A stretch of 64,000 bases of DNA from Micromussa lordhowensis (Eukaryota > Cnidaria > Anthozoa > Scleractinia > Lobophylliidae): assembly GCA_964020085.1 (NCBI GenBank), contig OZ026601.1, positions 29,372,118-29,436,117 of the forward strand, written 5' to 3'. Positions 58,783-64,000 of the stretch are shown in pieces. Position 1 is the first letter of the stretch. Each line of letters starts with the position of its first letter. The translations under genes were made by a program, and so were the position numbers. The notes below the pieces were generated by a model. The model was not told the DNA's origin, made no database searches, and worked only from the letters and a program-made list of their open reading frames with translations.

Positions 58783-61700
58783 CCGTATAGCCGAGTTATG
58801 ACAAATTTGGCAAGGACACCTAAATCGGCCATTTTCTGAGATTTTGCCAAGGGGGGACCAAGGGAAAATGCTCAAAAAAGTAGGCCGACTATAGGGGCTT
58901 CAAAAACACCCTGGCGCAAATGGCATCATCTCCTAATTAGTATGCACTTGAAGTGCAAACATAGGACAACATTTTGCTGCAAACTGCGGCTCCATAAGTG
59001 TCCGTATAGCCGAGTTATGACAAATTTGGCAAGGACACCTAAATCGGCCATTTTCTGAGATTTTGCCAAGGGGGGACCAAGGGAAAATGCTCAAAAAAGT
59101 ACGCCGACTATAGGGGCTTCAAAAACACCCTGGCGCAAATGGCATCATCTCCTAATTAGTATGCACTTGAAGTGCAAGCATAGGACAACATTTTGCTGCA
59201 AACTGCGGCTCCATAAGTGTCCGTATAGCCGAGTTATGACAAATTTGGCAAGGACACCTAAATCGGCCATTTTCTGAGATTTTGCCAAGGGGGGACCAAG
59301 GGAAAATGCTCAAAAAAGTAGGCCGACTATAGGGGCTTCAAAAACACCCTGGCGCAAATGGCATCATCTCCTAATTAGTATGCACTTGAAGTGCAAACAT
59401 AGGACAACATTTTGCTGCAAACTGCGGCTCCATAAGTGTCCGTATAGCCGAGTTGTGACAAATTTGGCAAGGACACCTAAATCGGCCATTTTCTGAGATT
59501 TTGCCAAGGGGGGACCAAGGGAAAATGCTCAAAAAAGTAGGCCGACTATAGGGGCTTCAAAAACACCCTGGCGCAAATGGCATCATCTCCTAATTAGTAT
59601 GCACTTGAAGTGCAAACATAGGACAACATTTTGCTGCAAACTGCGGCTCCATAAGTGTCCGTATAGCCGAGTTATGACAAATTTGGCAAGGACACCTAAA
59701 TCGGCCATTTTCTGAGATTTTGCCAAGGGGGGACCAAGGGAAAATGCTCAAAAAAGTACGCCGACTATAGGGGCTTCAAAAACACCCTGGCGCAAATGGC
59801 ATCATCTCCTAATTAGTATGCACTTGAAGTGCAAGCATAGGACAACATTTTGCTGCAAACTGCGGCTCCATAAGTGTCCGTATAGCCGAGTTATGACAAA
59901 TTTGGCAAGGACACCTAAATCGGCCATTTTCTGAGATTTTGCCAAGGGGGGACCAAGGGAAAATGCTCAAAAAAGTAGGCCGACTATAGGGGCTTCAAAA
60001 ACACCCTGGCGCAAATGGCATCATCTCCTAATTAGTATGCACTTGAAGTGCAAACATAGGACAACATTTTGCTGCAAACTGCGGCTCCATAAGTGTCCGT
60101 ATAGCCGAGTTATGACAAATTTGGCAAGGACACCTAAATCGGCCATTTTCTGAGATTTTGCCAAGGGGGGACCAAGGGAAAATGCTCAAAAAAGTACGCC
60201 GACTATAGGGGCTTCAAAAACACCCTGGCGCAAATGGCATCATCTCCTACTTAGTATGCACTTGAAGTGCAAACATAGGACAACATTTTGCTGCAAACTG
60301 CGGCTCCATAAGTGTTCGTATAGCCGAGTTATGACAAATTTGGCAAGGACACCTAAATCGGCCATTTTCTGAGATTTTGCCAAGGGGGGACCAAGGGAAA
60401 ATGCTCAAAAAAGTAGGCCGACTATAGGGGCTTCAAAAACACCCTGGCGCAAATGGCATCATCTCCTAATTAGTATGCACTTGAAGTGCAAACATAGGAC
60501 AACATTTTGCTGCAAACTGCGGCTCCATAAGTGTACGTATAGCCGAGTTATGACAAATTTGGCAAGGACACCTAAATCGGCCATTTTCTGAGATTTTGCC
60601 AAGGGGGGACCAAGGGAAAATGCTCAAAAAAGTACGCCGACTATAGGGGCTTCAAAAACACCCTGGCGCAAATGGCATCATCTCCTAATTAGTATGCACT
60701 TGAAGTGCAAGCATAGGACAACATTTTGCTGCAAACTGCGGCTCCATAAGTGTCCGTATAGCCGAGTTATGACAAATTTGGCAAGGTTACTTAAATCGGC
60801 CCTTTTCTGAGATTTTGCCAAGGGGGGACCAAGGGAAAATGCTCAAAAAAGTAGGCCGACTATAGGGGCTTCAAAAACACCCTGGGGCAAATGGCATCAT
60901 CTCCTAATTAGTATGCACTTGAAGTGCAAACATAGGACAACATTTTGCTGCAAACTGCGGCTCCATAAATGTCCGTATAGCCGAGTTATGACAAATTTGG
61001 CAAGGACACCTAAATCGGCCATTTTCTGAGATTTTGCCAAGGGGGGACCAAGGGAAAATGCTCAAAAAAGTAGGCCGACTATAGGGGCTTCAAAAACACC
61101 CTGGCGCAAATGGCATCATCTCCTACTTAGAATGCACTTGAAGTGCAAACATAGGACAACATTTTGCTGCAAACTGCGGCTCCATAAATGTCCGTATAGC
61201 CGAGTTATGACAAATTTGGCAAGGACACCTAAATCGGCCATTTTCTGAGATTTTGCCAAGGGGGGACCAAGGGAAAATGCTCAAAAAAGTAGGCCGACTA
61301 TAGGGGCTTCAAAAACACCCTGGCGCAAATGGCATCATCTCCTAATTAGTATGCACTTGAAGTGTAAACATGGGACCACATTTTGCTGCAAACTGCGGCT
61401 CCATAAGTGTCCGTATAGCCGAGGTATGACAAATTTGGCAAGGTTACTTAAATCGGCCCTTTTCTGAGATTTTGCCAAGGGGGGACCAAGGGAAAATGCT
61501 CAAAAAAGTAGGCCGACTATAGGGGCTTCAAAAACATCCTGGCGCAAATGGCATCATCTCCTTATTAGTATGCACTTGAAGTGCAAACATAGGACAACAT
61601 TTTGCTGCAAACTGCGGCTCCATAAGTGTCCGTATAGCCGAGTTATGACAAATTTGGCAAGGACACCTAAATCGGCCATTTTCTGAGATTTTGCCAAATT

Positions 61701-64000
61701 GGGGACCAAGGGAAAATGCTCAAAAAAGTAGGCCGACTATAGGGGCTTCAAAAACATCCTGGCACAAATGGCATCATCTCCTAATTAGTATGCACTTAAA
61801 GTGCAGAGATAGGACAACATTTTGCTGCAAACTGCGGCTCCATAAGTGTCCGTATAGCCGAGTTATGACAAATTTGGCAAGGACACCTAAATCGGCCATT
61901 TTCTGAGATTTTGTCAAGGGGGGACCAAGGGAAAATGTTCAAAAAAGTAGGCCGACTATAGGGGCTTAAAAAACACCCTGGCGCAAATGGCATCATCTCC
62001 TAATTAGTATGCACTTAAAGTGCAAACATAGGACAACATTTTGCTGCAAACTGCGGCTCCATAAGTGTCCGTATAGCCGAGTTATGACAAATTTGGCAAG
62101 GACACCTAAATCGGCCATTATCTGAGATTTTACCAAGTGGGGACCAAGGGAAAATGCTCAAAAAAGTAGGCCGACTATAGGGGCTTCAAAAACATCCTGG
62201 CACTAATGGCATCATCTCCTAATTAGTACGCACTTAAAGTGCAAATATAGGACAACATTTTGCTGCAAACTGCGGCTCCATAAGTGTCCGTATAGCCGAG
62301 TTATGACAAATTTGGCAAGGACACCTAAATTGGCCATTTTCTGAGATTTTGCCAAGGGGGGGACCAAGGGAAAATGCTCAAAAAAGTAGGCCGACTATAG
62401 GGGCTTCAAAAACATCCTGGCACAAATGGAATCATCTCCTAATTAGTATGCACTTAAAGTGCAAACATAGGACAACATTTTGCTGCAAACTGCGGCTCCA
62501 TAAGTGTCCGTATAGCCGAGTTATGACAAATTTGGCAAGGTTACTTAAATCGGCCCTTTTCTGAGATTTTGCCAAGGGGGGACCAAGGGAAAATGCTCAA
62601 AAAAGTAGGCCGACTATAGGGGCTTCAAAAACACCCTGGGGCAAATGGCATCATCTCCTAATTAGTATGCACTTGAAGTGCAAACATAGGACAACATTTT
62701 GCTGCAAACTGCGGCTCCATAAATGTCCGTATAGCCGAGTTATGACAAATTTGGCAAGGACACCTAAATCGGCCATTTTCTGAGATTTTGCCAAGGGGGG
62801 ACCAAGGGAAAATGCTCAAAAAAGTAGGCCGACTATAGGGGCTTCAAAAACACCCTGGCGCAAATGGCATCATCTCCTAATTAGTATGCAGTTGAAGTGG
62901 AAACATGGGACAACATTTTGCTGCAAACTGCGGCTCCATAAGTGTCCGTATAGCCGAGTTATGACAAATTTGGCAAGGTTACTTAAATCGGCCCTTTTCT
63001 GAGATTTTGCCAAGGGGGGAACAAGGGAAAATGCTCAAAAAAGTAGGCCGACTATAGGGGCTTCAAAAACATCCTGGCGCAAATGGTATCATCTCCTTAT
63101 TAGTATGCACTTGAAGTGCAAACATAGGACAACATTTTGCTGCAAACTGCGGCTCCATAAGTGTCCGTAGAGCCGAGTTATGACAAATTTGGCAAGGACA
63201 CCTAAATCGCCCATTTTCTGAGATTTTGCCAAATTGGGGACCAAGGGAAAATGCTCAAAAAAGTAGGCCGACTATAGGGGCTTCAAAAACATCCTGGCAC
63301 AAATGGCATCATCTCCTAATTAGTATGCACTTAAAGTGCAGAGATAGGACAACATTTTGCTGCAAACTGCGGCTCCATAAGTGTCCGTATAGCCGAGTTA
63401 TGACAAATTTGGCAAGGACACCTAAATCGGCCATTTTCTGAGATTTTGTCAAGGGGGGACCAAGGGAAAATGTTCAAAAAAGTAGGCCGACTATAGGGGC
63501 TTAAAAAACACCCTGGCGCAAATGGCATCATCTCCTAATTAATATGCACTTAAAGTGCAAACATAGGACAACATTTTGCTGCAAACTGCGGCTCCCTAAG
63601 TGTCCGTATAGCCGAGTTATGACAAATTTGGCAAGGACACCTAAATCGGCCATTATCTGAGATTTTACCAAGGGGGGACCAAGGGAAAATGCTCAAAAAA
63701 GTAGGCCGACTATAGGGGCTTCAAAAACATCCTGGCACAAATGGCATCATCTCCTAATTAGTATGCACTTAAAGTGCAGAGATAGGACAACATTTTGCTG
63801 CAAACTGCGGCTCCATAAGTGTCCGTATAGCCGAGTTATGACAAATTTGGCAAGGACACCTAAATCGGCCATTTTCTGAGATTTTGTCAAGGGGGGACCA
63901 AGGGAAAATGTTCAAAAAAGTAGGCCGGCTATAGGGGCTTAAAAAACACCCTGGCGCAAATGGCATCATCTTCTAATTAGTATGCACTTAAAGTGCAAAC
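58782..64000 (+). repeat. Higher-order unit, copy 2 (cut by the window end)
   Basis: The second head-to-tail copy of the 53.1-58.8 kb unit. It holds one additional monomer at about 63.22-63.44 kb, a further copy of the CCAAATTGGGG monomer at 61.69 kb, which accounts for the change of lag from 5697 to 5917 bp. Few differences from copy 1 are visible; two are the G-run change near 62,137 and AATGGAATC near 62,427. Confidence 0.88.

Larger units (their letters stand above)
5790..64000 (+). repeat. 219-bp satellite array, about 266 head-to-tail monomers
   Basis: Counting from AATCGGCCAT as monomer position 1, the first start after the LINE is 5792 and the last is 63863. That distance is 58,071 bp, or 265 monomers of 219 bp plus 36 extra bases from 220- and 221-bp variants. 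All monomers share one orientation, with no inversion, no other insertion and no unrelated sequence seen. Fixed landmarks are TCGGCC (3-8), a G6 run (about 29-34), GGCCGACTATAGGGG (61-75), CTAATTAG (111-118), the TGCACTTRAAGTGCA palindrome (121-135), TTTGCTGCAAA (151-161) and CAAATTTG (199-206). Subtypes are marked by ATCTGAG/TTACC (A), TATATGAG with G7 (B), GGTTACTTAAATCGGCCC (C), GTCAAGG/GTTC/CTTAAAAAA (D) and the plain form (E). The array continues past the window end. Confidence 0.97.

Noticed and set aside
9317..63441. Recurrent 71-aa plus-strand frames (MPKGGPRENAQ-type)
   Set aside because: They appear only where the G run has a length variant that joins two frames. They overlap the minus-strand frames and have no independent support.
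6793..63969. Dozens of 64-82 aa open frames, mostly on the minus strand, with a CPCQIC zinc-finger-like motif
   Set aside because: They are the same frame read once per monomer. Since 219 is 3 x 73, the frame is kept from copy to copy, and changes appear as whole-monomer subtype differences rather than synonymous ones. Stops recur each unit, and there is no sign of selection for coding.
5792..64000. CRISPR array or other prokaryotic direct-repeat system
   Set aside because: Whole 219-bp units are repeated without unique spacers, no cas-like gene is present, and the LINE shows that the DNA is eukaryotic.
5792..64000. Hammerhead ribozyme in the satellite, as in some animal satellites
   Set aside because: CTGAGAT looks close to the CTGANGA core but fails at the required G and A. 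No matching GAAA and cleavage triplet are arranged around it on either strand.
5792..64000. CENP-B box
   Set aside because: No TTCG....A..CGGG-type match was seen in the consensus monomer on either strand.

Overview
The window is eukaryotic repeat DNA and almost certainly comes from an animal. It holds two things: a very long array of a 219-bp satellite repeat, and one apparently intact non-LTR retrotransposon (LINE) inserted near the left end of the window. I see no host gene, tRNA, rRNA, CRISPR array or bacterial-type operon. The LINE has the L1/Tx1-group layout: ORF1 with a coiled coil and an L1-ORF1p-like RNA-binding region, then ORF2 with an AP-type endonuclease, a reverse transcriptase and a C-terminal CCHC motif. 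Elements of this group are common in aquatic animals such as cnidarians, molluscs and fish, but the species cannot be fixed from the sequence.

Layout. 1-231 is the last piece of satellite left of the LINE. 232-5789 is the full-length element in the + orientation: a 90-bp 5' UTR, ORF1 (322-1269), a 313-bp spacer, ORF2 (1583-5353), a 3' UTR with an unusual GTAAGT-rich segment and a T17 tract, and an A-rich tail. A perfect 14-bp target-site duplication (TAAATCGGCCATTA, 218-231 and 5790-5803) flanks it, so the insertion cut a single satellite monomer and is probably young. From 5790 to the window end the satellite is unbroken: 265 whole monomers plus one partial, all in one orientation.

The satellite is not a simple homogeneous array. 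Monomers fall into recognisable subtypes, and groups of 3 to 27 monomers have been duplicated as blocks. Lags between matching blocks include about 658, 1096, 1314, 2191, 2411, 3286, 5261, 5479 and 5697/5917 bp. The clearest are head-to-tail tandem copies at 26.43-28.65 kb, 29.51-34.33 kb, 37.15-39.78 kb and 53.09-64.00 kb. The last is a higher-order unit of 26-27 monomers whose second copy runs off the window end. New subtypes appear right of about 37 kb, so the array has at least two domains of different recent history.

How the parts relate: ORF1 and ORF2 together would form the LINE ribonucleoprotein and carry out target-primed reverse transcription. The satellite is a passive target, evolving by unequal exchange and conversion. 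The many 64-82 aa open frames on both strands of the satellite arise because 219 is divisible by 3; they are not genes.
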